Positions 9,101 to 18,565 of a stretch of DNA of 34,835 nucleotides are shown here, piece by piece. The position numbers and the translations under genes are program-made. This DNA comes from an uncultured Desulfovibrionaceae bacterium (GTDB lineage: Bacteria; Desulfobacterota; Desulfovibrionia; Desulfovibrionales; Desulfovibrionaceae), in contig CALUUT010000089.1 in the NCBI GenBank assembly GCA_944324045.1, positions 1 to 34,835 on the forward strand, read 5' to 3'. The notes beneath the pieces were generated by a model. The model was not told where the DNA came from and searched no databases. It worked only from the letters and a program-made list of their open reading frames with translations. Every line of letters starts with the position of its first letter. The stretch's first letter is position 1.

Positions 9101-9222
9101 CAAGTTTAAACGTTCTTTAACGCGCCATTGAAAGCAGCTTACGCTGCACAAAAAAACTCTCCCGCCGCTCACAGGACTCAAATGCCTGCCCGCTGCAAGG
9201 TGAAAGAGTCTGTCTGGGCGTT

Positions 9223-9777
9223 CTAGCGCTTCACACTGCGAGCAAAAAGTTCCTCAATGGCGCGCCGGCCGTTGTCTTCCAGGAAGCGGGTGCCTGTTCC
9301 GGTGAAATGGGCTGACGTAATCACCGGCTTTCCAGCCGGAATCCATTCGGATTCAAGCCATGAAAACCAGGAGTCCTGAGCCTGGTCAAATACATACAGC
9401 GGCTTGTTGCATATTTTGGCGAACTCAGCGCCCCACCCGGTTCCGCCTTTTACTGTGGCGTCCGGCTGAATGGCGCCGATTACATAGATTTCATCCCCAC
9501 TGGAAACCTGCCAGCAAATAGACTGAAGCACGCGGCGGAAAATGGGCGCGCGCGTATATTCACGATTCATAAGCTTGGAAACATAAGCGAGGCTGACGTC
9601 CTTAAGCGCCAGTTCTTCAGTCGTCAACACGCGAATTCCGCGCTTACGTTCGATCTGATGCCCGTCAAAGGTGTAATTCACCTCCTGGATATCATAGCGC
9701 TCGGCCACGGCTCCAAAAAAGGCTTCAGCGCCGGGAGCGCCTCCGCTGTACATCACGCAATCTCTTGGATTAAGCAT
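9223..9777 (-). CDS. Conserved hypothetical protein with SLOG / LOG-like nucleotide-binding pattern
   Basis: I do not know a named function. The 184-residue protein opens with YSGGAPGAEAFFG (residues 10-22), like the glycine-rich phosphate loop of SLOG-superfamily Rossmann-like proteins (DprA, LOG, YspA). Later it has GGTGWGAEFAKICNKPLYVFD, like the second nucleotide-facing motif where a GT-x-A helix is followed by 'KPLYVF'. It ends with TGTGTRFLEDNGRRAIEELF. These proteins bind nucleotides or their derivatives, and some act as sensors in stress or defence. I chose ATG 9777 because GGAGG lies 4 bases upstream. No toxin, effector or membrane partner is adjacent, so a defence role is not supported here. 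The fold assignment is by eye. Confidence 0.6.
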   Translation of the reverse strand: MLNPRDCVMYSGGAPGAEAFFGAVAERYDIQEVNYTFDGHQIERKRGIRVLTTEELALKDVSLAYVSKLMNREYTRAPIFRRVLQSICWQVSSGDEIYVIGAIQPDATVKGGTGWGAEFAKICNKPLYVFDQAQDSWFSWLESEWIPAGKPVITSAHFTGTGTRFLEDNGRRAIEELFARSVKR

Positions 9778-9931
9778 ATATCCTCCATCGTTCGATAAAC
9801 ACACCGGCAATTTCTTGCCGTATTTAAGGAGAACAAACGAATTTGCAATGCCTGCGCACTATATCCGGGTAACGCGCATCTGTACAGGACAAAACGCGAA
9901 CGACAAGGCATTGGATAAGGCTTATAAAAAG

Positions 9932-9964
9932 AAAAAACCGTCCCGCCTTCAGGTGGGACGGTTT
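9932..9964 (-). terminator. Terminator of the RRM gene
   Basis: A 10-bp stem CCGTCCCGCC / GGTGGGACGG (one G-T pair, loop TTCA, 9938-9961), flanked by A-runs and T-runs. On the minus strand it is followed by TTTTTTCTTTTT. It lies about 25 bases past the RRM gene stop. Confidence 0.88.
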
Positions 9965-9987
9965 CTTCAAAAAATCAGCGCACCCAA

Positions 9988-10254
9988 CTAGTAGCGAGGC
10001 CCACGAGGCTCGCGGGGACGAGCTTCGTTCACGCGCAGAGTGCGGCCGCCGTACGATGAATTATCCAAAGCTTCAATGGCGGCAGCGGCATCGGCGTCAT
10101 CCATTTCAACAAAGCCGAAACCTCTGGCTCTTCCGGTTTCCCGGTCGGTTATGAGCTTCACGGAAAGAACCTTTCCATGGGTAGCGAAAAGGCCCTGAAC
10201 CTCTTCTTCAGTGGCGGACCAGGGCAGATTGCCAACGTAAATAGACTTGGACAT
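9988..10254 (-). CDS. RRM-domain RNA-binding protein
   Basis: A single RNA recognition motif of 88 residues. RNP2 is IYVGNL (5-10) and RNP1 is RGFGFVEM (44-51), both with the aromatic residues that stack on RNA bases. A short basic tail (REPRGPRY) follows. Bacterial proteins of this type are often cold- or stress-induced RNA chaperones. AGAGGG lies about 7 bases before ATG 10254. The long AT-rich upstream region may hold its promoter and a 5' leader. It is monocistronic with a strong terminator. Confidence 0.95.
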   Translation of the reverse strand: MSKSIYVGNLPWSATEEEVQGLFATHGKVLSVKLITDRETGRARGFGFVEMDDADAAAAIEALDNSSYGGRTLRVNEARPREPRGPRY

Positions 10255-10789
10255 GAAAAAACCCTCTCAAGAAAAGAATGAACCCTATCCCGCACAGTAA
10301 CAACGGACAAACATCTATCCGACCGTGCAGCCTCTTGATAAGACACTTGCCTTAATGGATAGGTTCCGTCAATAAAAATTTTTCAGTTTCATGTATTTGC
10401 ATGACCGCCTACGCAATATGGCTATCTGTAATTGTGCAGGCAAGAAAAGAAGTTAGATTATAAAAAATGAAAAATGCAATATTCGATGATTTCCATAAAA
10501 AATATGACATTCCTTTTACAGTCAGCGTGTCGATATCAAAAAAATAAACACATATGACCATAAACTATACAATCATTCAGAAGTAAGCGCCATAGCAAAC
10601 ATCAAGGCGAAACGCACGCTCGCACATGCTCGATTTGGCTGTCAAATTATAAAGAGGCTCTGCGGAAAGGACACGAAATATCTTTGCAGCATCGCGCTTC
10701 TCAGCCGTCATATAGTTTTCCGGTTCAAAAACGACATAGTCAAATCAGGCTGTTTTATGGCGCTTGCGTTTTCATCGCAAAAATCAGAT
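10255..10789. other. AT-rich gene-free region
   Basis: I see no convincing gene. The part next to the RRM gene should hold its leader and promoter: TTGACG occurs on the minus strand at 10368-10373, but no good -10 follows at the right distance. The middle is very AT-rich. A 26-codon ORF (plus strand, 10467-10547) exists but has no supporting signal. The right end is the downstream flank of the coiled-coil gene, with no T-tailed hairpin. Confidence 0.5.
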
Positions 10790-11323
10790 CTATTGGGATT
10801 GCAAAGATGCTTTGAGAGCCACCAGTTGTTGCTGAAGCTGCACCAACTGACTTTGCAGAGCGCTGATTCTGGGAGCCTTTTCAGAAATGTTTCCCGCAGT
10901 AATGGAGACGCTCACTTCTCCCAACTGGCTTGAAACCTGAGCGATCTGCGCTTCAAGTTTTTCAATCTGCTCATTTGTGTCAGAAGAGCCGCTGGAAGCG
11001 GCTCCGTTCCCGCCCGCGGCCTCGCTTCCCAAATCGCCTGCTTCCATACTTCCGCCGGCTGCTTTTTTCTCATTCTCTTCGCGATATTCAGCAGCCAGGC
11101 GCAAACTCTCTTCCAGATGTTCCTGCTTAAGGCTTTTTTCATCATCCGCGGATGCGGCGCGCATCTGCATGGCCAGATCACGCGCTTCCTGCGACAGGGT
11201 CACGGTATCGCCATGCGAGTCAAATATGGATGCCGTCGCGCTTTCATCTTTTTTCCGTTCAACAGCAAAAATGTCATTTGCCTGCTGCGTTTCATACGCA
11301 CCAAAAATTGAGGATATATCCAT
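10790..11323 (-). CDS. Hypothetical coiled-coil protein (FlxA-like tail)
   Basis: A 177-residue cytoplasmic protein I cannot name. The N-terminal part has DTVTLSQEARDLAMQM, a motif type common in small flagellum-associated proteins of sulfate reducers. A Gly/Ala/Ser-rich linker follows (about 95-120). The last 55 residues are a heptad-like coiled coil (EQIEKLEAQIAQVSSQL, LQSQLVQLQQQLVAL), resembling the C-terminus of FlxA. No signal peptide is present. ATG 11323 has GGAGG 5 bases upstream, a strong signal. No flagellar gene is nearby, so the link to flagella is only suggestive. Confidence 0.7.
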   Translation of the reverse strand: MDISSIFGAYETQQANDIFAVERKKDESATASIFDSHGDTVTLSQEARDLAMQMRAASADDEKSLKQEHLEESLRLAAEYREENEKKAAGGSMEAGDLGSEAAGGNGAASSGSSDTNEQIEKLEAQIAQVSSQLGEVSVSITAGNISEKAPRISALQSQLVQLQQQLVALKASLQSQ

Positions 11324-11767
11324 GGCCGCCTCCTGTCGCGATATTGCCCGATATTTTCCAACCGAAAGGGAAAAAAATTCCCTCACGGTCAAGATCGTCT
11401 ACAATAATGCAAAAAACGTGACATGATTTTAAATCTGAAAGGCGAGCCATAGATCGCGTTATTCTCAACGGCACTCAGACAGTGCACCGATTTTTTCCTG
11501 CATCAATCCGTGTTTTTTACAAAAACAGTCTGCTCTATCTGCAAAAGAAATGGTAAAATAAAGCAACAGCAAAACAAAATACAGAAGTCTAGACGCCGCC
11601 AAAAAAAAACGCTCCCCCACATCGAACATATGCCGGGAGCGTCTTATATTGAACAGCTAAAAAACAAAAAAGAAAAAGAGCGGCAATCCATCCGCGTCTG
11701 AAACAACCGGCGCGCAACTGTCCCCCAGGATGCCGCCACGCGCAAGACGCGCCGTCAGATTCTGCGC
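11324..11767. other. Gene-free region between the coiled-coil gene and thiD
   Basis: It holds the promoter side of the coiled-coil gene and the terminator for thiD at 11601-11642. Short ORFs on both strands here are lysine- and arginine-rich shadows without ribosome binding sites. I see no RNA gene. Confidence 0.5.
11601..11642 (-). terminator. Strong terminator downstream of thiD
   Basis: On the minus strand an 8-bp stem ACGCTCCC / GGGAGCGT (11609-11642, 18-base loop) is followed by nine T. It lies about 125 bases past the thiD stop, with no gene between. Confidence 0.8.
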
Positions 11768-12580
11768 TTATATCCCAAACGGAGCCGCATGATTGACCGG
11801 ACCAAAACCTTTTCCAGGATTATAGCTGTGTTGCAGACACAAATGCAAATACGCCTGGGCCTGAAGAACAGCATCGCGGAGAGGCAATCCTTTTGCCAGA
11901 CCAGCGGCAATTGCGGCGGAAAGAGTACAGCCTGTGCCATGGTTGTTGCTGGTCTCAATTTTTTCCTGAAAGAGCGGCTCGGGAGCCCTTCCCGGAACGC
12001 AAAACCAATCCACAAGCCGCCCTTGCCCATCCGCCTCAAAATGTCCGCCCTTGACAAGCACGGCCTTTGCCCCCAAGTCGAACAGACGCATGGCCGCAGT
12101 CGCCACATCCCGCTCCTTTTCAATGCTCATGCCCGCAAGCAATTCAGCTTCCGGACGATTGGGGGCAAGCAGCGCGGCCAAAGGCAGAATACGGACGCGC
12201 AAAGCGTCAACCGCATCCATTTCAAGAAGAGGTTGTCCGCTTTGACTGACGCATACGGGATCAACCACAAGAGGAAAGGAAACCTGGTCAAGAATATCTG
12301 CAAGCGCATAAATGATGTCCACGGAAAACAGCATCCCCGTCTTGGCTGCGCGTACCGGAAATCCCTCCAAAACCGTCTTTAACTGCAATGCGGCGAATTC
12401 CGGTTCAGGCGCGTGAATGCCCGCCACTCCAAGCCCGTTTTGCGCGGTGAGCGCCGTGATTACTGAAGCGGCATAGCAGCCAAGAACCGTCATGGTCTTT
12501 ATATCGGCCTGAATCCCGGCTCCGCCGCCGGAATCCGAACCTGCAATCGTCAGGCAACAAGGATGGTTGTTTTCCGGCAT
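11768..12580 (-). CDS. thiD: Hydroxymethylpyrimidine / phosphomethylpyrimidine kinase
   Basis: Phosphorylates HMP and then HMP-P to HMP-PP, the pyrimidine half of thiamine. The ribokinase-like fold is shown by the N-terminal substrate loop TIAGSDSGGGAGIQADIKT, the LVVDPV segment, APNRPEAELL, and the anion-hole / catalytic motif NNHGTGCTLSAAIAAGL near the C-terminus. The 270-residue length is standard. I chose ATG 12580 because GGAG lies 8 bases upstream; an in-frame start at 12604 is possible. No other thi gene is adjacent, so it may salvage pyrimidine or work with unlinked thi genes. Its 5' region has a hairpin and a weak resemblance to part of a TPP aptamer. Confidence 0.95.
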   Translation of the reverse strand: MPENNHPCCLTIAGSDSGGGAGIQADIKTMTVLGCYAASVITALTAQNGLGVAGIHAPEPEFAALQLKTVLEGFPVRAAKTGMLFSVDIIYALADILDQVSFPLVVDPVCVSQSGQPLLEMDAVDALRVRILPLAALLAPNRPEAELLAGMSIEKERDVATAAMRLFDLGAKAVLVKGGHFEADGQGRLVDWFCVPGRAPEPLFQEKIETSNNHGTGCTLSAAIAAGLAKGLPLRDAVLQAQAYLHLCLQHSYNPGKGFGPVNHAAPFGI

Positions 12581-12918
12581 ATGTCGAACTCCAAAAACTG
12601 TCAAAACCGCACGCTTTCAATAAAACTGCTTTCTGTACAGCCCAAAAACAGACATTCCCATGCAAGACCCGGATTATCAGGACAAAACGAGCCGGTCCCC
12701 ATATTGGGACGGCCCTTCTTTCCGGATGCTCCGCGTGGCGATTTTCCACAAAAAAATATATGTAGCAAGCCCACTTCCGGATGTAAAGAGCGGTAAAAGC
12801 GCAGGAATTCCCTTGGCAGACCTATTGTTTCCTTGCAGACAATCCCATTTAGCGTTATGCCACATGTCACTAACATTGCTGATTGCAGCGTAAATTTATT
12901 TCCGGTCGAGGACAAACG
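12581..12918. other. Divergent intergenic region between thiD and paaK
   Basis: It should carry the promoters of both genes. On the minus strand there is a hairpin at 12691-12713 (GTCCC / GGGAC extended by GCC / GGC), followed by TCGTTTTG, and blocks CCTGATAATCC and GCATGGGAA at 12655-12681 that resemble part of a TPP aptamer. The right half shows nothing I can name. Confidence 0.4.
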
Positions 12919-14217
12919 ATGGATTACTTTGACATAGCTGAAACTTGGGACCGTAAGACACTGGAAGAAGTCCAGGTTTCCCGCCTTAAAACCAGCATGG
13001 CGCAAGCAATGAAGTCGCCTTTCTACTCGCGGCGTCTTAAGGAGGCGGGCGTAACCCCCGACGATATCCGTTCCCTGGATGATCTTCGTCGTATCCCCAC
13101 AACCTCCAAGGACGATCTGCGCGCCCAGTATCCTTATGGCTTCATCGCCGTCCCCAAAGAAGAATTGGTGCGGCTGCATGTCTCCAGCGGGACAACCGGG
13201 GTGCCCACGGCCGTGTATCATACGCGGGAAGACCTCGCTTCCTGGGCCGACCTTATGGCCCGATGCATGTATATGGTCGGATTGCGGCCCGGCGACGTCT
13301 TCCAGAACATCGCGGGTTATGGTCTGTTTACCGGCGGCCTTGGCATCCATAACGGGGCCGAACGGCTTGGGTGTCTGACCATCCCGGCCGGCACGGGAAA
13401 CACAAAGCGTCAGATCAAGATAATGCGGGATTTTCAGACCACGGCCGTGCACATCATCCCTTCATATGCGCTCTACCTTGCCGGCGCCATTGAAGAAGAA
13501 GGCGAAGACCCGCGCACCCTGCCCTTGCGCATCGCACTGGTAGGCGCGGAACCGCATACCGACGCATCCCGGCGGCGCATTGAAGAACTGTTTGATCTTA
13601 AAGCGTACAATTCCTATGGATTGTCCGAAATGAACGGCCCGGGCGTGGCCTTTGAATGCGTATATCAAAACGGCCTTCATGTCTGGGAAGACGCCTACAT
13701 CGCAGAAATTCTTGACCCGGATACGCAAGAGCCGGTTCCGGAAGGCGAAACCGGGGAACTGGTGATGACTACGCTGTGCCGCCGGGGGATGCCGCTTTTG
13801 CGGTACCGTACCCGCGACCTGACCCGATTCTTGCCCGGACCGTGTCCCTGCGGTCGCCAGCATCGGCGGCTTGACCGTATTCTCGGACGCACCGACGATA
13901 TGATGATCCTCAAAGGCGTCAACATTTATCCCATGCAGATTGAACGCATCCTCATGAGCTTCCCCGAAGTGGGCGACAATTATCTCATCACGCTTGATCG
14001 CAAGGATAATGTGGACAACATGACTGTCAAGGTTGAAGTGCGTCCGGAACACTTCGTTGAAGACATGCGGGCGCTTCATGCCTTGCAGCGCAACATCACC
14101 CGCCGCCTGCGCGATGAAATTCTTGTGACCCCCATTGTGGAGCTGGTTGAATCCAACTCTTTGCCCAAATCCGAAGGCAAGGCAAAGCGCGTTATGGACA
14201 ACAGAGAGCTCCACTAA
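12919..14217 (+). CDS. paaK: Phenylacetate-CoA ligase family (PaaK-like AMP-forming ligase)
   Basis: An ANL-superfamily enzyme that should join an aryl acid such as phenylacetate to CoA through an adenylate. The P-loop SSGTTGVPT is at 89-97, the second core motif YGLSEM at 233-238, YRTRDLT at about 302-308 and the hinge/C-lid region GRTDDMMILKGVNIYP after it. The 432 residues match the PaaK family. ATG 12919 has GAGGA 6 bases upstream. In anaerobes such genes often accompany indolepyruvate ferredoxin oxidoreductase and help ferment aromatic amino acids, but no such partner is next to it here. The exact acid is not determined by sequence. Confidence 0.92.
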   Translation: MDYFDIAETWDRKTLEEVQVSRLKTSMAQAMKSPFYSRRLKEAGVTPDDIRSLDDLRRIPTTSKDDLRAQYPYGFIAVPKEELVRLHVSSGTTGVPTAVYHTREDLASWADLMARCMYMVGLRPGDVFQNIAGYGLFTGGLGIHNGAERLGCLTIPAGTGNTKRQIKIMRDFQTTAVHIIPSYALYLAGAIEEEGEDPRTLPLRIALVGAEPHTDASRRRIEELFDLKAYNSYGLSEMNGPGVAFECVYQNGLHVWEDAYIAEILDPDTQEPVPEGETGELVMTTLCRRGMPLLRYRTRDLTRFLPGPCPCGRQHRRLDRILGRTDDMMILKGVNIYPMQIERILMSFPEVGDNYLITLDRKDNVDNMTVKVEVRPEHFVEDMRALHALQRNITRRLRDEILVTPIVELVESNSLPKSEGKAKRVMDNRELH

Positions 14218-14324
14218 AGGCACAGTCTCTTTCAGGAAAAAGTCTGGCAGAGGCTTCTAATAAAGTCATGTCAGGCTCTGGGAATCAGCGCATTTGCCAG
14301 CCGCAAAAATATATCGCGACAAAG

Positions 14325-14350
14325 AGGCCGTCCTTCGTGGACGGCCTTTT
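14325..14350 (+). terminator. Terminator of paaK
   Basis: An 8-bp stem GGCCGTCC / GGACGGCC (14326-14346, loop TTCGT) followed by TTTT. A second inverted repeat (AAAGAGGCCG at 14321-14330, CGGCCTCTTT at 14359-14368) overlaps it and cannot form at the same time. Confidence 0.75.
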
Positions 14351-14500
14351 GAAAACAACGGCCTCTTTGCGGCCAAGGCGGCCGCTGCAAAAAGCGGCAT
14401 TTGCCGGACTTCACATTGCATGCAATAGACCGGCCTTGCTATCCCGCTGGTTCGCCCGTCTTTTATATCAATCCTGTACCCAAAGCAGAGCGCCCTATTC

Positions 14501-15169
14501 ATGACGCCGTTTTTTTCTCGATACCGTCTTCATCTGTTCATTGCGCTTCCTTTGCGGCTTAACCCCTCAGCCGTGGGGCCGGATAAAGTCCCATCTTGCA
14601 TTGAAGGACGGGGCATCTGGCGGCGGGAGCATGGAAGAGGATGCAAACTCCGCCCAAACGCAGGACGCACTCCCCTTCAGAGCTTTGCCGTCCTCCTGCT
14701 TTTTCTGGTCTGTTCGCTCATCAGCGCGCACTCCCCCTGTCGCGCCGAAAACCGATTATCCGGAACCGTGGTCAGCGTCATGGACGGCGACACATTGGGC
14801 ATACGGACGCCCAATCGCGCATTCGTCAAAGTGCGTCTGTACGGCATAGACGCTCCTGAGCATGGACAGGCTTACGGAAATAAAGCCAAAAAAGCGCTTT
14901 CCTGCCTGGTTTTCAAAAAAAACGTTTCGATTGTGGTAAAGGATATCGATACGTATAAACGAGTCGTCGGCATAGTATGGACGCAAGGCCGAAATATAAA
15001 CGAACAAATGATACGAAAGGGATACGCCTGGGTATACAGATGGTTCTGCAGGGAACCTGAAAAAAGCCGATGGCTCAAACTGGAAAAAGAAGCAAAAACT
15101 GAACGCATCGGCCTCTGGGCTGGGAAAAAAACGGTTCCGCCATGGCAATGGAGACGCCGAAAACGCTGA
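14501..15169 (+). CDS. Staphylococcal-nuclease-like (thermonuclease) protein, exported or anchored
   Basis: An SNase-domain phosphodiesterase acting on DNA or RNA with calcium. Catalytic residues match the family: D95 in VMDGDT, R112 and E120 in VRLYGIDAPEHG, and R154 in TYKRVVG (R35, E43 and R87 of the staphylococcal enzyme). A hydrophobic segment at about 60-77 (LQSFAVLLLFLVCSLISAH) should be a signal peptide or anchor. The 58 residues before it are unusual, and the ribosome binding site at ATG 14501 is weak, so the true start may lie later; I see no good ATG just before the hydrophobic segment. It converges on proB with 30 bases between them. Confidence 0.85.
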   Translation: MTPFFSRYRLHLFIALPLRLNPSAVGPDKVPSCIEGRGIWRREHGRGCKLRPNAGRTPLQSFAVLLLFLVCSLISAHSPCRAENRLSGTVVSVMDGDTLGIRTPNRAFVKVRLYGIDAPEHGQAYGNKAKKALSCLVFKKNVSIVVKDIDTYKRVVGIVWTQGRNINEQMIRKGYAWVYRWFCREPEKSRWLKLEKEAKTERIGLWAGKKTVPPWQWRRRKR

Positions 15170-15199
15170 CGGTTCCAGCAAAACCATATAAGCGGCCTA

Positions 15200-16360
15200 T
15201 CAGACCACGGCGCCAAGCATCAAATTATCCCGGTGAATGGCTTCCGCATAATGATGATGATCCGCATCTTCGGCCTCCAGTTCGGCAAGTTTCCGTCCCA
15301 TAACCCGCCGCAATTCAGCAGCGGCATAGTTGGACAGGCCCACACCGATGGTTTCTCCTTTTTCCGATACAATACGCACCAGCGCGCCGACCCCAAAATT
15401 CCCGTCAACCGATACGATGCCCGCGGGCAAAAGGCTCTTGCCCTTTTCGCGCAACGCCGTGACCGCTCCCTGATCCACGATCACAGCCCCTGATGCTTCA
15501 GCATTGTACGCCATCCAGAACTTGCGCCGGGAAACGCCGCGCGCGTCAGCCGAAACCCATGTGCCGATACGTTCTCCGCCCATGGCCCGTTCTATAATCT
15601 CAGGCTCACGCCCAGGCAAAATAAGCGTTGGAACCCCAAGCTGAGCAGCTCGGCGCGCCGCGGACAGCTTGGAATACATGCCGCCGGACCCCACCAGGGT
15701 TTTGCCGCCGCATAGCGCCTCAAGATCAAGTCCGTGCACATCCTCCACGCATTCCATGATTTCTGCGTCAGGGACGCGATCAGGGTTGGCGTTGAACACG
15801 CCCCTTGAGGATGTAAGATTGATGAAAAGGTCCGCTTCCACAGCATTCAACAACAGGCTTGCCAGGGTGTCGTTGTCCCCAAACTTCAACTCCTGGACGG
15901 CAACCGTATCGTTTTCGTTCACAATAGGAATCGCGCGCCATTGCAAAAGACCGGCAAACGTGTTGCGCACATTCAAAAAACGCTGACGGCTGCGCAAGTC
16001 GTCCCTGGTCAAAAGCATCTGGGCCGACACCACGCCATGCCGGGCAAAGGCTTCATCATACCGGTGCATGAGACGGCTCTGTCCCACTGCGGCAGCCGCC
16101 TGTTTGCCCGGAATTCCGGAAATGCACCGCCCCTCGTGCTCCATGTGCGCGCGCAATGCAGCACGTCCTGCCGCCACAGCGCCGGAAGACACCAAAACTA
16201 CAGACATGCCGCGCGCATGAAGCCGCACCAGCTGCCGCACGATATTTTCCATGACGGCGTCGTCCAGTCCGTCAGAATTGGTTAAAACAGCGCTGCCCAC
16301 CTTGACCACGACGCGCTTGGCGCAGGAAAAAACCCTGTCTCTTTCAGTTTTCCAACTCAC
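15200..16360 (-). CDS. proB: Glutamate 5-kinase
   Basis: First step of proline synthesis: phosphorylates glutamate with ATP. The amino-acid-kinase domain shows VVVKVGSAVLT (18-28), VLVSSGAVAAGR, PIVNENDTVAV and FGDNDTLASLL. A PUA domain occupies the last third (about 290-370), as in the E. coli type. GTG 16360 is the start: GGAGG is 7 bases upstream, and the ATG just before it is out of frame. The kinase has the variant GVFNANP in place of the common GLYTADP. It lies 67 bases after obgE on the same strand, and rplU-rpmA-obgE-proB order is common in bacteria. proA is not in the window. Confidence 0.96.
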   Translation of the reverse strand: MSWKTERDRVFSCAKRVVVKVGSAVLTNSDGLDDAVMENIVRQLVRLHARGMSVVLVSSGAVAAGRAALRAHMEHEGRCISGIPGKQAAAAVGQSRLMHRYDEAFARHGVVSAQMLLTRDDLRSRQRFLNVRNTFAGLLQWRAIPIVNENDTVAVQELKFGDNDTLASLLLNAVEADLFINLTSSRGVFNANPDRVPDAEIMECVEDVHGLDLEALCGGKTLVGSGGMYSKLSAARRAAQLGVPTLILPGREPEIIERAMGGERIGTWVSADARGVSRRKFWMAYNAEASGAVIVDQGAVTALREKGKSLLPAGIVSVDGNFGVGALVRIVSEKGETIGVGLSNYAAAELRRVMGRKLAELEAEDADHHHYAEAIHRDNLMLGAVV

Positions 16361-16427
16361 GCATGCTCCTCCCCGGCCTTTTTAAACGCCTGCGCCTTCC
16401 CTGATTGACTTATGATATGGCCCATAC

Positions 16428-17615
<1,188 letters not shown>

Positions 17616-17748
17616 CTAATCGGCGCTGCTGAAACGAAGCGTTGCAAACATGCCTGAGGCGAGCTAGCCGCCAGAGCCGCAAGCCGTTTTCAGTCATCCT
17701 TATCCGGCAACCCACTTTTAAAGATGCAGGATCTCAGAGCCGGACACG

Positions 17749-17784
17749 AAAAAAGAGCGGAAGGCGCTATGGCGTCTCCCGCTC
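17749..17784 (-). terminator. Terminator between rpmA and obgE
   Basis: On the minus strand GAGCGG / CCGCTC stems with an inner GGCGCTATGGCGT-type helix (17755-17784), followed by TTTTTTC. It directly follows rpmA. Confidence 0.8.
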
Positions 17785-17809
17785 AGGAAATATGAAAAAC
17801 GTGCGTCGG

Positions 17810-18082
17810 CTAACAGGCCTGCGCAGGCTCGATATGCACGCGGGTCAAAACGCGGCGCTTACGGATGTATCTTTCATACTTCACCTTGCCGTCGCATTTT
17901 GCGAACAAAGTGAAATCGCGGCCCATGCCGACGTTCTCGCCGGGATGCACTTTGGTTCCCAACTGACGGACAAGAATATTGCCCGCAAGCACAACCTGAC
18001 CGCCAAAACGCTTGACGCCCCGGCGCTGCCCCTGACTATCGCGGCCGTTACGCGAACTGCCGCCTGCTTTTTTATGTGCCAT
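17810..18082 (-). CDS. rpmA: 50S ribosomal protein L27
   Basis: A 90-residue large-subunit protein whose N-terminal tail reaches the peptidyl-transferase centre. The conserved start [16 protein letters not shown] and [34 protein letters not shown] are diagnostic. There is no N-terminal extension of the kind cleaved in Firmicutes. It lies 22 bases after rplU and is followed by a terminator. Confidence 0.98.
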   Translation of the reverse strand: MAHKKAGGSSRNGRDSQGQRRGVKRFGGQVVLAGNILVRQLGTKVHPGENVGMGRDFTLFAKCDGKVKYERYIRKRRVLTRVHIEPAQAC

Positions 18083-18104
18083 GACCGGTACTCCTTATGG
18101 ACAA

Positions 18105-18413
18105 CTAGGCCGTGATAGACTTAATGGCTATGGTCGTAAAATCCTGACGGTGTCCCTGCTTGCGCCGGCAGTCATGACGGCGGCGCTTCTTGAAGATCAC
18201 CACTTTTTCACCACGGCCGTGCTCAACGACTTCCGCCGTCACCTTAGCACCAGCGACATAAGGCGCGCCAACGGAAAACGTGCCGCCACCAAGCATCAGA
18301 ACCTTGTCGATGCTGATTTCGCTGCCAGTCTCAGCGGCAAGCTTTTCAACGCGGATTTTGCATCCTTCCTGAACGCGGAACTGTTTTCCGCCCGTCTCGA
18401 TAATCGCGTACAT
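18105..18413 (-). CDS. rplU: 50S ribosomal protein L21
   Basis: A 102-residue ribosomal protein that binds 23S rRNA. MYAIIETGGKQFRVQEG and the basic stretch FKKRRRHDCRRKQGHRQDFT are the family signatures. GGAGG lies 7 bases before ATG 18413. A sigma-70-like promoter is about 30-60 bases upstream. Confidence 0.98.
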   Translation of the reverse strand: MYAIIETGGKQFRVQEGCKIRVEKLAAETGSEISIDKVLMLGGGTFSVGAPYVAGAKVTAEVVEHGRGEKVVIFKKRRRHDCRRKQGHRQDFTTIAIKSITA

Positions 18414-18442
18414 GGTTTACCTCCAAACTGAACGAGAGTGGA

Positions 18443-18471
18443 CAGATACCTTCTTTCGCGTCAGTCGTCAA
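18443..18471 (-). promoter_or_regulatory. Candidate promoter of rplU-rpmA
   Basis: On the minus strand TTGACG (18466-18471), 17-base spacer, TATCTG (18443-18448). Position and spacing are good for the ribosomal protein operon. Confidence 0.55.
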
Positions 18472-18565
18472 TATTTTTTCAAAAAAATCCCCTGGACATG
18501 GGCCTTCTCCCAGACGCATGCCCGCGTTTTTCTCCCGGCAAGAGAGCTATATTCCTAAAAAAACC

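Noticed and set aside
10467..10547. Small plus-strand ORF MKNAIFDDFHKKYDIP... of 26 codons in the AT-rich gap
   Set aside because: Only a weak purine-rich stretch before it, no terminator and no neighbour that suggests a role. Short ORFs like this occur by chance in AT-rich DNA.
12601..13452. 283-codon minus-strand ORF overlapping paaK
   Set aside because: It is antisense to the conserved paaK coding sequence and shows no family motif.
14266..14502. Minus-strand ORF of 78 codons between paaK and the nuclease gene
   Set aside because: It contains the paaK terminator hairpins and has no ribosome binding site; a shadow of structured DNA.
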